A DNA stretch of 64,000 bases from a virus: the IMG/VR virus record IMGVR_UViG_3300023174_000134, positions 1 to 64,000 of that record. One strand, 5' to 3'. The position numbers were made by a program, and so were the translations under genes. Numbering within the stretch: the stretch's first letter is position 1; every line of letters starts with the position of its first letter. The notes beneath the pieces were generated by a model, which saw nothing but the letters and a program-made list of their open reading frames with translations, ran no database searches and had not been told where the DNA came from. Shown in pieces: positions 48,423-56,372 of this stretch.

Positions 48423-48872
48423 TTAAGCTGTTTCGGCAACATTACAGAAATCTACAAATTCGGGTAATGATCCAGAGAATACCACTTCACTCTCATAATC
48501 ACCACTTATACCGAAAAAATTACAACCACAATAATACACTTCAATTTTGAATTGACCATCAACATTCAAAATGTGATACTCATAATCTTGACCACAATCT
48601 TCTGCGGTTACAGGATACAAATAAAATCCACCAGATTCTTTTTTGAAATTAGCAACTAATTGTGCAGCCAAATCGCCCATGCCATTAAAGAATTTGCCTT
48701 CTTCGCCAAAGCGTAAGCCATTGACAATTTTACCACCAGATAAAAACTCGGCCAACTCTGCACCGTGGCCAGATGGATAACCATCAAACTGGCGGTACAT
48801 ATTCACAATTGGTTCGGCTCTTTCGCCTTTTACCGATTCACTATACACGAATGTTAAACTTCTGGTACCCAT
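48423..48872 (-). CDS. Conserved phage protein (MGTRSLTxV family)
   Basis: 149 residues. The start MGTRSLTFVYS and NMYRQFDGYPSGHGAELAEF mark a family found in many phages and some bacteria, function unknown. The C-terminal half contains a small Cys/Gly-rich strand region (YYCGCNFFGISGDYESEVVF). Soluble, no catalytic motif. Confidence 0.7.
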   Translation of the reverse strand: MGTRSLTFVYSESVKGERAEPIVNMYRQFDGYPSGHGAELAEFLSGGKIVNGLRFGEEGKFFNGMGDLAAQLVANFKKESGGFYLYPVTAEDCGQDYEYHILNVDGQFKIEVYYCGCNFFGISGDYESEVVFSGSLPEFVDFCNVAETA

Positions 48873-48880
48873 AATAACTC

Positions 48881-49114
48881 CTAATAATTATAAACTGAAA
48901 ATGCTATTGCATCTTCTTTCAAACAAGTGGACTGTTTACTATTCCAACCACGAAAACGAGCAGAAGGAACATTAAAACGGGGACCACGATATCTAACCTT
49001 AAAAAACTTACCTTGATGAGCCATCACTTTACGGAATTCAGCAAGATATTCAATTGGCACTCGGTGATAAATTGCACAAACACCAGATTTTTTAAACTGT
49101 TCAAAATTAACCAT
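48881..49114 (-). CDS. Hypothetical phage protein
   Basis: 77 basic residues: VNFEQFKKSGVCAIYHRVPI, LAEFRKVMAHQGKFFKVRYR, then GPRFNVPSARFRGWNSKQ. No domain recognised. Overlaps the 58-residue gene upstream by eight bases. Confidence 0.55.
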   Translation of the reverse strand: MVNFEQFKKSGVCAIYHRVPIEYLAEFRKVMAHQGKFFKVRYRGPRFNVPSARFRGWNSKQSTCLKEDAIAFSVYNY

Positions 49115-49283
49115 AATCCACCATCATATCTTCAATTTCAACCCATTCATCTTCAATACCATCAGGGATTTGTTTTGCAACAACCGCACGATAAGCTTCA
49201 GCATCTTCAATATCAGCAAACGCTTTCAAATTCACATACCCATTTTCGGGACCGAATGATTTTACAATATAAACTACTTGCAT
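49107..49283 (-). CDS. 58-residue acidic protein
   Basis: MQVVYIVKSFGPENGYVNLK, ADIEDAEAYRAVVAKQIP, WVEIEDMMVDYG. The frame fills the gap between its neighbours and is immediately downstream of the GP88 gene. Beta-alpha pattern; function unknown. Confidence 0.55.
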   Translation of the reverse strand: MQVVYIVKSFGPENGYVNLKAFADIEDAEAYRAVVAKQIPDGIEDEWVEIEDMMVDYG

Positions 49284-49284
49284 A

Positions 49285-50073
49285 TTAAGCCGCCTTTTTC
49301 ATTACATTAATAATAGGAAGATATTGTATACCTTCACCAATTGGAAACTTCACAAAGCCAGAGGTATCTTTTTTCGCTTTACCTTTAGCATACAAACCAA
49401 TAATTGAATTCTTTGGATCCAAAAACCGTAAATCACTTTCATCACCATTGAAAACGGACATATTGTAATTAAAGAATTTGTTAGGCATTGGTGAACCTTT
49501 TTTAATACCAAATACGACAGCAATATTCATGCCTTGCTTTACTGCTTCTTTACAATCAAAGTAATTACCATCAGCCATTGAAAATGTTAAATGGTAATTT
49601 TTGAAGTCCGCAACTTTACGACCAAGAACCTTGGTATAATCATAAAACTGGACATCAGGAAAGGCAGTAAAAATGTTACGATATAATTTTCCATCACGAA
49701 TAACCTCATATTTTTCCCAAGATAAATCACTTGTACCGTTTAATCTAAAAACAGGAATTAAACCTTTTTTAGCCGATTGTTTAATTGCTAATTTAATATC
49801 AGCAACTAACCATTCCATAAAACCTGCTCGTTCTTCAAAAAAGAATTGTGTTTTACGGATACGAGCTTCTTGAATAGTATTGGTTGTAGCACCTTTTTTA
49901 AACATACCGCCACGACCAGCAGTATTCAAGCAAGCTGCCTTACAACCTGCTGTCGCTTTAGGACAGGTGTTAAAACCAGATAAGTCAGCAGGTGCCAAAT
50001 GTAGAATGTAGGTGTTATAACCTTGCGATAAACCTTTTAATACTTTTGGGTTACCAGTGCTTAATAATTTCAT
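49285..50073 (-). CDS. Gene product 88-like protein
   Basis: 262 residues. LSQGYNTYILHLAPADLSGF followed by NTCPKATAGCKAACLNTAGR gives three to four closely spaced Cys, the hallmark of the phage GP88 family, possibly a metal or Fe-S site. ARIRKTQFFFEERAGFMEWL, VFRLNGTSDLSWEKYE and LTFSMADGNYF complete it. Widespread in phages, function unknown. It follows a consensus promoter at 50107. Confidence 0.75.
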   Translation of the reverse strand: MKLLSTGNPKVLKGLSQGYNTYILHLAPADLSGFNTCPKATAGCKAACLNTAGRGGMFKKGATTNTIQEARIRKTQFFFEERAGFMEWLVADIKLAIKQSAKKGLIPVFRLNGTSDLSWEKYEVIRDGKLYRNIFTAFPDVQFYDYTKVLGRKVADFKNYHLTFSMADGNYFDCKEAVKQGMNIAVVFGIKKGSPMPNKFFNYNMSVFNGDESDLRFLDPKNSIIGLYAKGKAKKDTSGFVKFPIGEGIQYLPIINVMKKAA

Positions 50074-50106
50074 AAATTTGCTTTCTTTATCAACTCAACA
50101 AGATCC

Positions 50107-50134
50107 ATTATACACGAACCAAGGCAGGTGTCAA
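50107..50134 (-). promoter_or_regulatory. Consensus sigma70 promoter (TTGACA-N16-TATAAT)
   Basis: -35 at 50129-50134 and -10 at 50107-50112, both perfect, on the minus strand; it shares the GTTCGTG-TATAATGG end with the promoters at 57467 and 61326. It drives the GP88 gene. The cassette stem-loop GTTGC-N6-GCAAC (50161-50176) lies upstream. Confidence 0.88.
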
Positions 50135-50180
50135 GGGGTTTGGCAACTATTTTTGGGTTTGTTGCTTCCACGCAACACCC

Positions 50181-50234
50181 GTAAGCTCTTGATTCCATTG
50201 ACTTTTTGTAAGCTCTTGATTCCATTGACTTTTT
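50181..50234 (-). repeat. 27-bp tandem repeat (two copies) in the promoter cassette
   Basis: Two adjacent copies (50181-50207 and 50208-50234) of a unit containing GTCAATGGAATCAAGAGC. The same core precedes the stem-loops at 57.5 and 61.4 kb as a single copy. The repeat begins right at the stop codon of the 118-residue gene. Confidence 0.85.
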
Positions 50235-50590
50235 TATCTCCGCATATTGGCTTGGTCGATTGCCTCTTCATCCGTGAAAATGGGCACAGCATTGGACTTA
50301 TGCAAGGTACCAATCCCTTTCATCTTATCGCCAGTATAGACATTACCATGAACAGGCTTTGTTGCGACACCTCCAATCGTTTCCAACGAATCGTAATGTG
50401 GTGTTTCACGGACAAATCTTTTACCACTTTGCAAAGCCACAATATTTTTAGTGCCAGGTTTACCGAAATTAGGTTTTAGTTTTTCTAAACTGGTAAGCCA
50501 TTCTTGGTACTGCTCTTGTTTTTTTGCCAATTGTTTTTTTCTTTGCATACGCAATTTTTTAGGCGACCGATTGTTTACATAAATCATCAT
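50234..50590 (-). CDS. Conserved phage protein
   Basis: 118 basic residues: SPKKLRMQRKKQLAKKQEQY, GKRFVRETPHYDSLETIGGV, MKGIGTLHKSNAVPIFTDEE and AIDQANMRR at the end. I recall this pattern (ETPHYxSL...GIxTxHKSNAVPV) from many T4-like and other phages; function unknown. Overlaps the SWIM gene by four bases. Confidence 0.7.
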   Translation of the reverse strand: MMIYVNNRSPKKLRMQRKKQLAKKQEQYQEWLTSLEKLKPNFGKPGTKNIVALQSGKRFVRETPHYDSLETIGGVATKPVHGNVYTGDKMKGIGTLHKSNAVPIFTDEEAIDQANMRR

Positions 50591-50973
50591 AATTTAGCCC
50601 TCACCGCTTCAGCGTGTTTACATTTACCACGATAACCAAAACCAATACAAGAACAGGTAATACTAGAACCTGCCACTTCAATCTTATAATCGTGGTTGCC
50701 AGATTTCACTTTGAAAATGCGAACACCGACTTTTAGGCTATAATCATGCCCATCATCTTTTGGTATTAGTTTGGATAATTCAGAATGATTAACCTTGATA
50801 AACTTACGATACCGCTTATCTAATTTAATCGTTTTTGATTTTGATTCTACTACAATGCCATCGCTAGCACGAGCATGAGCAATAATGTTGCCCTTAGAAT
50901 CAAGTAAGTAAGTATGGTTTGGAACTGAAAAGTCCGACTGCCATACAGTAATTTCTTTTAGTATTTCACTCAT
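50587..50973 (-). CDS. SWIM zinc-finger protein
   Basis: About 128 residues. The start is taken at MSEILKEI (50973) behind GGTGGG; an ATG three codons earlier would lie against the promoter -10. The C-terminus SITCSCIGFGYRGKCKHAEA holds the CxCx(n)CxH pattern of SWIM domains, which bind DNA or protein. The body has an SH3-like beta pattern (GVRIFKVKSGNHDYKIEV). Probably a nucleic acid-binding accessory protein. Confidence 0.65.
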   Translation of the reverse strand: MSEILKEITVWQSDFSVPNHTYLLDSKGNIIAHARASDGIVVESKSKTIKLDKRYRKFIKVNHSELSKLIPKDDGHDYSLKVGVRIFKVKSGNHDYKIEVAGSSITCSCIGFGYRGKCKHAEAVRAKL

Positions 50974-50980
50974 ACCCACC

Positions 50981-51030
50981 ATTGTAACATAACTGGTGGG
51001 AAAGTCAAGCCCTAGTGTTGCTTAAAAACA
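50981..51030 (-). promoter_or_regulatory. Promoter with stem-loop (TTGACT-N16-TACAAT)
   Basis: -35 at 51003-51008 in the cassette context AGGGCTTGACTTT; -10 TACAAT at 50981-50986. The loop TGTTG...CAACA (51016-51033 region) is upstream on the minus strand. The closeness of the -10 to the downstream start codon makes the message nearly leaderless, so the -10 assignment is tentative. Confidence 0.5.
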
Positions 51031-51044
51031 ACAGCGTCCAAGTC

Positions 51045-51209
51045 TTATCCCTTCAAGAGCTGCTGGTCGCTTTCTTCCCGCATTTCTTCCTCAAATGCCA
51101 TTATCTTCAAGCGGTCAAGTTCCTTCTTTAAGCTTTCAATGTCACCAGATTGTTGGTCAATACGCTTTTGTATTTCAACAATTTGATCCATAAATTGTTT
51201 AACTGACAT
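51045..51209 (-). CDS. 54-residue coiled-coil protein
   Basis: MSVKQFMDQIVEIQKRIDQQ, ESLKKELDRLKIMAFEEEMR. Heptad-like charged helices indicate a coiled coil. The start lies within the end of the upstream 52-residue gene, overlapping by 11 bases. Function unknown. Confidence 0.55.
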   Translation of the reverse strand: MSVKQFMDQIVEIQKRIDQQSGDIESLKKELDRLKIMAFEEEMREESDQQLLKG

Positions 51210-51357
51210 CTTCTTCCTCTTTCTTCAATAAGCGATAAGTTGCCTTATCGTGGTGCTTCGTGTTTTTTTGCCTAAACTCTTTAAGAGTATCCTTATCAGA
51301 GTTTTTTCTAAATTTGGATTTCTTTGGTTTTAGAAATTTCTGTCCGCCGCCTATCAT
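51199..51357 (-). CDS. 52-residue basic protein
   Basis: MIGGGQKFLKPKKSKFRKNS, DKDTLKEFRQKNTKHHDKAT. It is very Lys-rich, likely nucleic acid-associated or unstructured. Immediately downstream of clpP. A hairpin at 51231-51248 (CGATAAG/CTTATCG) lies within the coding sequence. Confidence 0.5.
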   Translation of the reverse strand: MIGGGQKFLKPKKSKFRKNSDKDTLKEFRQKNTKHHDKATYRLLKKEEEDVS

Positions 51358-51368
51358 ACAATTACCTG

Positions 51369-51944
51369 TTACAAAATATGGTCTGCTACGCCAAATTCAA
51401 CCAATTCTTCAGCCGTCAAGTAAACATCACTTGCTGGTAGAAGTTTGGCTTTTACTTTACTTGGTACTAGACCTGTTGCTTCTGTTAAAATATCAACCAT
51501 ACGCTTATTCAAATGTTCGGTTTCTTTCATCGCAGCTTTGATGTTATGATATTTGTCATCCATAGAATCGGTAAATTGGTGACACATAATACTGGTGTTT
51601 TTTGCGACATAGCGTTCACCTTTATCACCAGCAGCGAATATTAGAAAGGCTGCACTCATTACATTACCAATTGCAATAGTGCGAACCACGAAATTAGAAT
51701 TTTGCATTACATCAATTAAACCAAAGGCATCGGTCAAACTACCGCCAGTTGAATTAATATAAATTGTTAGTATTTTATCTGGATTGGAATTGTCCATGTT
51801 TTCATAGAGCAACCAACGGATAGCCTTCTCAATATTTTCATCATCAATTTCACCCATTAAAAAGTGGGTGTGATTTTTAAGTAAACCAAGACCAATGATA
51901 TCTTCGGCATCAATCACCGAATCGTCAAGTTTTTTATTTGTCAT
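51369..51944 (-). CDS. clpP: ClpP-like serine protease
   Basis: 191 residues. ILTIYINSTGGSLTDAFGLI is the oxyanion Gly-Gly region, AIGNVMSAAFLIFAAGDKG carries the nucleophile Ser (ASMGA in E. coli, here MSAA), and TSIMCHQFTD the catalytic His (MIHQP in E. coli). Phage ClpP proteins could process virion proteins or redirect host ClpX/ClpA degradation. No head gene is adjacent here, so a role with host Clp ATPases is at least as likely as a prohead protease. Overlaps galE by 11 bases. Confidence 0.85.
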   Translation of the reverse strand: MTNKKLDDSVIDAEDIIGLGLLKNHTHFLMGEIDDENIEKAIRWLLYENMDNSNPDKILTIYINSTGGSLTDAFGLIDVMQNSNFVVRTIAIGNVMSAAFLIFAAGDKGERYVAKNTSIMCHQFTDSMDDKYHNIKAAMKETEHLNKRMVDILTEATGLVPSKVKAKLLPASDVYLTAEELVEFGVADHIL

Positions 51945-52893
51945 TTTTTAGATGCCAATCATATGCTGTTTGTAATATATCCATTATATCATACCTAGGC
52001 TTGAATTGCAATACTTTTTGAGCAAGATTGATGTCGGCAACCAAAGAATCGGGGTCACCTTGGCGGCGAGATACTACGGTATACTTTACAGGTAGGTTAA
52101 GTTTGTCTTTTATTAAGTTGATAATTTCTAGGTTAGAGTGACCTTTGCCTGTTCCTAAATTCATTAGTACCGATTGCCCGCCACCCATGAGGTATTCTAA
52201 CCCCGTAATGTGTGCCTTTGCAACATCGGTAACATGAACATAATCTCGGATACAAGAGCCATCCTCGGTGTCATAATCGTCACCATATAATTCAAAGTTA
52301 TTTAGATTCTGAAGAATTCTAGGAATTAGATGTGTTTCTGGTTCATGGTTTTCACCAATATCCAATTCTTCATCGGCACCTGCCAAATTGAAGTATCGGA
52401 ATATCATATAATTGATACCAGATTGTTTTATTGCATTTTCAGAAGCCAGTTTACTTGCTGAGTATGGATTGTGGTCAAATGTAACATTATCCATCTCTGA
52501 AATTGGAATGTCAAATAACTTATTGATTCTATCTGGCTTGTAAACACCAGCGGTAGAAGAATACACAAAATATTTCACTCCATGCTTTTTCATAGCATTG
52601 AGTATAGTGCAAGTTCCGCCAGTATTTACTTCCCAAAACTCGGTTGGATTCTTTACTGATTCTCCAATCTCAATTCGACCAGCCATGTGAAACACGGCAT
52701 CAATTTTAGTTTTGAGAAATAGATAATTGATTACTTCGTGGTTACGAACATCAATATATTGAAAAACATCATAGTAAGAATGCTTTGGCCTGACAATATC
52801 AATCGCAACAACATTCCATCCAGATTGCTTGAGATATTTACACAAATGACTACCAAGATAGCCAGAGCTACCAGTAACTAACGCAGTTTTCAT
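51934..52893 (-). CDS. galE: UDP-glucose 4-epimerase-like SDR enzyme
   Basis: 319 residues. ALVTGSSGYLGSHLCKYLKQ is the NAD-binding GxxGxxG motif, YVYSSTAGVYKPDRI the Ser/Thr of the active site, and NPYSASKLASENAI the YxxxK. RYFNLAGADEELDIGENHEP and RDYVHVTDVAKAHITGLEYL are typical of GalE. It interconverts UDP-hexoses. Encoded next to a glycosyltransferase, so it may supply a sugar for DNA, host envelope or virion glycosylation. Confidence 0.9.
   Translation of the reverse strand: MKTALVTGSSGYLGSHLCKYLKQSGWNVVAIDIVRPKHSYYDVFQYIDVRNHEVINYLFLKTKIDAVFHMAGRIEIGESVKNPTEFWEVNTGGTCTILNAMKKHGVKYFVYSSTAGVYKPDRINKLFDIPISEMDNVTFDHNPYSASKLASENAIKQSGINYMIFRYFNLAGADEELDIGENHEPETHLIPRILQNLNNFELYGDDYDTEDGSCIRDYVHVTDVAKAHITGLEYLMGGGQSVLMNLGTGKGHSNLEIINLIKDKLNLPVKYTVVSRRQGDPDSLVADINLAQKVLQFKPRYDIMDILQTAYDWHLKNDK
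51983..52011 (-). promoter_or_regulatory. Internal sigma70 promoter (TTGCAA-N17-TATAAT)
   Basis: -35 at 52006-52011, -10 at 51983-51988, inside the 3' end of galE and about 40 bases before clpP. Same -35 and spacing as the gp32 promoter. Confidence 0.55.
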
Positions 52894-53669
52894 TATACTA
52901 AAATCTTTATTCCTGGTCCCACTTCAAGTTCTTGCGTAGGTTGTTTTGCAATCGTTACCAATTTTTTACCAATTTTCCATGGAAATTGACCATGGTATTT
53001 TTTCTCATTAGCAGCGTTACCTTGGTCAAAGAATTCTTTATTGACCGAATTAGGATTGCCATCTAAACGATAACACGCTGTATGAGCATTGGTACAATCA
53101 AATTTTGGAAATGCCTTACTTATCGCAGAAAAAAACTGCCTGTCAGCGCCCCATTGGCCGTACCAAGAATGACCGATACGAACAGCGATATCCCGCCTAA
53201 CAGCAAAACAACTGGTATCAATATGAAAAACGCTATCATTAAAGTAAACAGGCCATTTGCCCAGCGATTCGCAGTTATCATCGCAAATATAGTTTCCATC
53301 TTTGTCATAAATTTTTCTAAGAGAATATGCCCAATCATTACCTTCCTCAATTTTCTTTACCAATTTTTCTACATGGCATGGTTCAAACCAATTATCTTCA
53401 TCCAAATAACAGATGATATCAGCGTTAACAAGAAAAGAACAGGCAGCGAATACACGATGACCATACCATCCTTTTCCAACATTTTCTTCTAGCTCAACAA
53501 CTTTAACCTTTGTTGCACCTTCAAGCATTGTATCAACGGCAGGTTTATATTTATTGCCGTCAATAAAAATATAATGTGTTAAATCTTTATAGGTTTGTTT
53601 ATCAACAGAAGCCAAGCAATCGGCTAATTTTGAATTGCCAATTGTTGGCGTAACTACTGCTACTTTCAT
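52893..53669 (-). CDS. Glycosyltransferase, family 2-like
   Basis: 258 residues. VAVVTPTIGNSKLADCLASV and DKQTYKDLTHYIFIDGN start a GT-A fold, ADIICYLDEDNWFEPCHVEK holds the DxD-like (DED) metal site, and WGADRQFFSAISKAFPKF is the C-terminal acceptor region. Shares one base with galE, suggesting a two-gene sugar pathway. Acceptor unknown. Confidence 0.8.
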   Translation of the reverse strand: MKVAVVTPTIGNSKLADCLASVDKQTYKDLTHYIFIDGNKYKPAVDTMLEGATKVKVVELEENVGKGWYGHRVFAACSFLVNADIICYLDEDNWFEPCHVEKLVKKIEEGNDWAYSLRKIYDKDGNYICDDNCESLGKWPVYFNDSVFHIDTSCFAVRRDIAVRIGHSWYGQWGADRQFFSAISKAFPKFDCTNAHTACYRLDGNPNSVNKEFFDQGNAANEKKYHGQFPWKIGKKLVTIAKQPTQELEVGPGIKILV

Positions 53670-53671
53670 AA

Positions 53672-54112
53672 TCAGTCCTTAATAGGAATATCAATATCAG
53701 GAAATGCTTCTTTAATTAATTTAGGTGTAAGAAATTTAATAGCAAGGTCTTTTCTCAACATCCTAACCAACAAAAACGATTCATCTTTATGTAATGATTC
53801 TAAAATGACCAATAACAATGATGATTGTTTTTTGCCAGTTAAACCAGCAGGTCGCAATTTATGGTTCTCAATGAATCTATACATTTTTGGTATTTCAGTA
53901 TCCAAATAAGCAAAATTTAACCCAGCAGGTTCAACCGCAGGTCGATAGTTTGGAATCTGAACATCAAATTTAACATGAGGATTAAAAGCCATAATTAAGA
54001 ATTGCTTAAACCTCTCGTCCCCGTTCCTACGCAATATTTGAAGGCGTTCTTCTTTAGTTTGTGCCTTTTCAAACTTATCCATTATCTCAGAATATAATAA
54101 CTCAGAACTCAT
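53672..54112 (-). CDS. Conserved phage protein
   Basis: 146 residues, helical: LLYSEIMDKFEKAQTKEERL, QILRRNGDERFKQFLIMAF, LLLVILESLHKDESFLLVRM, LRKDLAIKFLTPKLIKEAFP. I recall this family from T4-like and other large phages, near replication genes. Function unknown. Two bases downstream of the start is the end of the glycosyltransferase. Confidence 0.65.
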   Translation of the reverse strand: MSSELLYSEIMDKFEKAQTKEERLQILRRNGDERFKQFLIMAFNPHVKFDVQIPNYRPAVEPAGLNFAYLDTEIPKMYRFIENHKLRPAGLTGKKQSSLLLVILESLHKDESFLLVRMLRKDLAIKFLTPKLIKEAFPDIDIPIKD

Positions 54113-54121
54113 TTTTTACCT

Positions 54122-54970
54122 TTAAAATTCATCAATTACTTCAATTAAATTTTTCAAACGATTAGCAATCATGTAATTCATAAACTCTTGGCGAGTATGG
54201 CCTTTCGCATTTTCATAGGTATCTATGATACTTTTTTTAAGTGGTTCTGGAATCTGTGTTAAATCAATCAACATTTCATTCCGCTTAAAGTTTCGTAGCA
54301 TTTCATCATTACAAAATTCACTAGGGTCTTGGTTCAACCAATTGATAATCTTCGCTTCAGTAATAGGTTTCTGCCTACCGCCCTCAACAAATACATCATC
54401 TTTGGTTAGAATGTTTGGAATGCCATCACCTTTATCACCACGAATAATCAACTGTTTCAATTGTAGTGCAGGCAATGGTTCTTTGAGCATCTTCTTTAGG
54501 ATCGGTGAGTATTGCTCAACATTAGGGAACTTTTGCAATTGTGCAAAGTCTTTATCAGAGGAAAGAATCATTACCTTTTGTGAAGCTGCATATCTTGTTG
54601 CCAACACAGCAATCACATCGTCAGCTTCAGCAGTATCAACATCCAATACTTTGTATGGTGAATGGTTCTTTAACTCATCACGGATTTTATTCAATACTTC
54701 AAAGATTGAACTCCAATCGTGACCAGAAGATTGTCTTGCTTTCTTACGATTGGATTTGTAGTTTGGAAACACATCACGGCGCCAATACTTTTTATTGTCG
54801 CAAGCAATCACAACTTCGGGACCATGTGATTCTTTGAATTTCTTCACATAGGTACGAATCGTGTTCAAAATCATGTGGCGAACCAAACTCTCATCAACGG
54901 GAGTTTTAGAAGAACCAATCTGTTCCATCAAGTTGGCAATTGCCACCTGATTAAAGTCAAATAATATCAT
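54122..54970 (-). CDS. rnh: RNase H / 5'-3' flap exonuclease (T4 Rnh-like)
   Basis: 282 residues (T4 RNase H 305). MILFDFNQVAIANLMEQ has the first Asp; VVIACDNKKYWRRDVFPNYK the Arg/Lys arch; DVDTAEADDVIAVLATRYAA and KVMILSSDKDFAQLQKF the central acidic residues; RGDKGDGIPNILTKDD the helix-hairpin-helix-like metal region. It removes RNA primers and flaps during lagging-strand synthesis. In T4 rnh lies near gp33-gp59-gp32; here it is 15 kb away. Confidence 0.9.
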   Translation of the reverse strand: MILFDFNQVAIANLMEQIGSSKTPVDESLVRHMILNTIRTYVKKFKESHGPEVVIACDNKKYWRRDVFPNYKSNRKKARQSSGHDWSSIFEVLNKIRDELKNHSPYKVLDVDTAEADDVIAVLATRYAASQKVMILSSDKDFAQLQKFPNVEQYSPILKKMLKEPLPALQLKQLIIRGDKGDGIPNILTKDDVFVEGGRQKPITEAKIINWLNQDPSEFCNDEMLRNFKRNEMLIDLTQIPEPLKKSIIDTYENAKGHTRQEFMNYMIANRLKNLIEVIDEF

Positions 54971-54979
54971 GTAACCATT

Positions 54980-55138
54980 CTAATGTATTTTGTTACTAAA
55001 AAGAGGCGAACTTAGCTTAGTTGCCACGGCATCAAAGATTAAATCCTCTATTTCTTCAATCTCGGCATAGGTTAATTCTTCGGCAGGCAATTCACCTTGC
55101 AATACTGCCCATGCTATTTTTTGCCGTTCTTCGGTCAT
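54980..55138 (-). CDS. 52-residue acidic protein
   Basis: MTEERQKIAWAVLQGELPAE, ELTYAEIEEIEDLIFDAVAT. ATGA overlap with the upstream gene and a good position before rnh support translation. Helical, acidic; function unknown. Confidence 0.6.
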   Translation of the reverse strand: MTEERQKIAWAVLQGELPAEELTYAEIEEIEDLIFDAVATKLSSPLFSNKIH

Positions 55139-55659
55139 TTACTGTCTTTCGTTGGAAATGGCCATGCGGCCATACCTGTTGTTGGATCAACCTCAAATAC
55201 AGGTTTATCCCAATGTTGAAAATATCTATTGTGCAATTCTTCCATAATAGTCATCACTTGCTCAGTATTTAATTCTGTATCTTCTAAGCGTTCTTCTAAA
55301 TCTAAGATTTCCCATTCATCGTTTTCTAAATCATGCCATACCCAAATGCAGACTTCTTCTTTTGGTCGGTGAATTAATGCCCATGGTGTGAACTCGTGTT
55401 CGGGAAATACAAAGCCTTCGGTCAATGCATCTTTGTGAATAAAGACAGCAAATGATTCCATGTTTTTATTACCACCTTCAACATATTGGTAAAGCGCACC
55501 CTCGCCTGTTTCAAGGTCACCATAACCATCAAAGATAATTTTCACTTCTTCAACACTTGAAATGTTTTCACCAATCTCCGATCCTTCATCAGAATCGTGG
55601 TACATCGCATCCAAATGGTGTTTTAATAATTCTTCAAATCGTTCATAATCATAAGGCAT
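55135..55659 (-). CDS. Acidic hypothetical protein
   Basis: 174 residues with about a quarter Asp/Glu: FEELLKHHLDAMYHDSDEGS, VKIIFDGYGDLETGEGALYQ, EEVCIWVWHDLENDEWEILD. No family recognised. The charge could suggest a DNA mimic, but this is speculation. Between rnh-coupled small gene and a conserved phage gene. Confidence 0.55.
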   Translation of the reverse strand: MPYDYERFEELLKHHLDAMYHDSDEGSEIGENISSVEEVKIIFDGYGDLETGEGALYQYVEGGNKNMESFAVFIHKDALTEGFVFPEHEFTPWALIHRPKEEVCIWVWHDLENDEWEILDLEERLEDTELNTEQVMTIMEELHNRYFQHWDKPVFEVDPTTGMAAWPFPTKDSK

Positions 55660-55661
55660 AA

Positions 55662-56372
55662 TTATTTCCTTCTTTTTGGTTTTTTCACCGCTTTTGCTTC
55701 ATTACCAAGTTTCATCGCATCTTCAATAATTAGATTACAGAATGAAACCAACTTTTTTAATTCTACCCTTGAAAAATTAGAATAACCTTCTTTTAATTCT
55801 TTATCATCGGTATCCAAAACTTCTTGGAATTCATTTCGCCTTCTCTCAAAGATTGGTACCAACATTTTTGCGTGTTTACCTTTAACACGACCATGCATTA
55901 CACCGTAAGGAGATGGAATCTTGGCAAACTTAGATAGTATATAATCATCAATCGCACCCTCAAGGTCTCCTGCAATCTCGGAGACTTTTTCTTTCATGCG
56001 GTCTTGAATGGATACTATGTAAACATCTAAATCGTCCTCGACTTCATCCTTATCGTCCTTTGACATCAACTCAATGACCTTTTCTCTGGTCTGTTGAGCT
56101 AACTCATCACTAACAATTGTTCCTCTACTAATAACTCGGCAAAGAAAACCAGTTACCTGAAAACTCTTGCTTGTATCAAGCTTGCCTTTAATCTTATTCT
56201 TCTTAGCATACTCGGCAATATATTTTGCTGAGGCTTTGGCATCTTTATTGGCGTTATACCAATTCAATACAGAAGCAATATCGCTTTGAGATTCAATTTT
56301 TACATAATTTGGTTCGGTAGCATTTCCTAGTATAGAACTAACTATTGCTGCCTTTCTTATTTGCCCTGCCAT
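55662..56372 (-). CDS. Conserved phage protein
   Basis: 236 residues, helical: FQVTGFLCRVISRGTIVSDE, LDVYIVSIQDRMKEKVSEIA, YILSKFAKIPSPYGVMHGRV, FERRRNEFQEVLDTDDKEL, and a basic end KAVKKPKRRK. I recall homologues in marine T4-like phages without function. Overlaps the next gene upstream by 35 bases. Confidence 0.65.
   Translation of the reverse strand: MAGQIRKAAIVSSILGNATEPNYVKIESQSDIASVLNWYNANKDAKASAKYIAEYAKKNKIKGKLDTSKSFQVTGFLCRVISRGTIVSDELAQQTREKVIELMSKDDKDEVEDDLDVYIVSIQDRMKEKVSEIAGDLEGAIDDYILSKFAKIPSPYGVMHGRVKGKHAKMLVPIFERRRNEFQEVLDTDDKELKEGYSNFSRVELKKLVSFCNLIIEDAMKLGNEAKAVKKPKRRK

Noticed and set aside
50131-50313. A 60-codon minus-strand frame.
   Set aside because: It runs through the tandem repeat and stem-loop of the promoter cassette and overlaps the conserved 118-residue gene in another frame.
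51231-51248. Hairpin CGATAAG/CTTATCG as a terminator.
   Set aside because: It lies inside a likely small gene and lacks a T-run on the transcribed strand.
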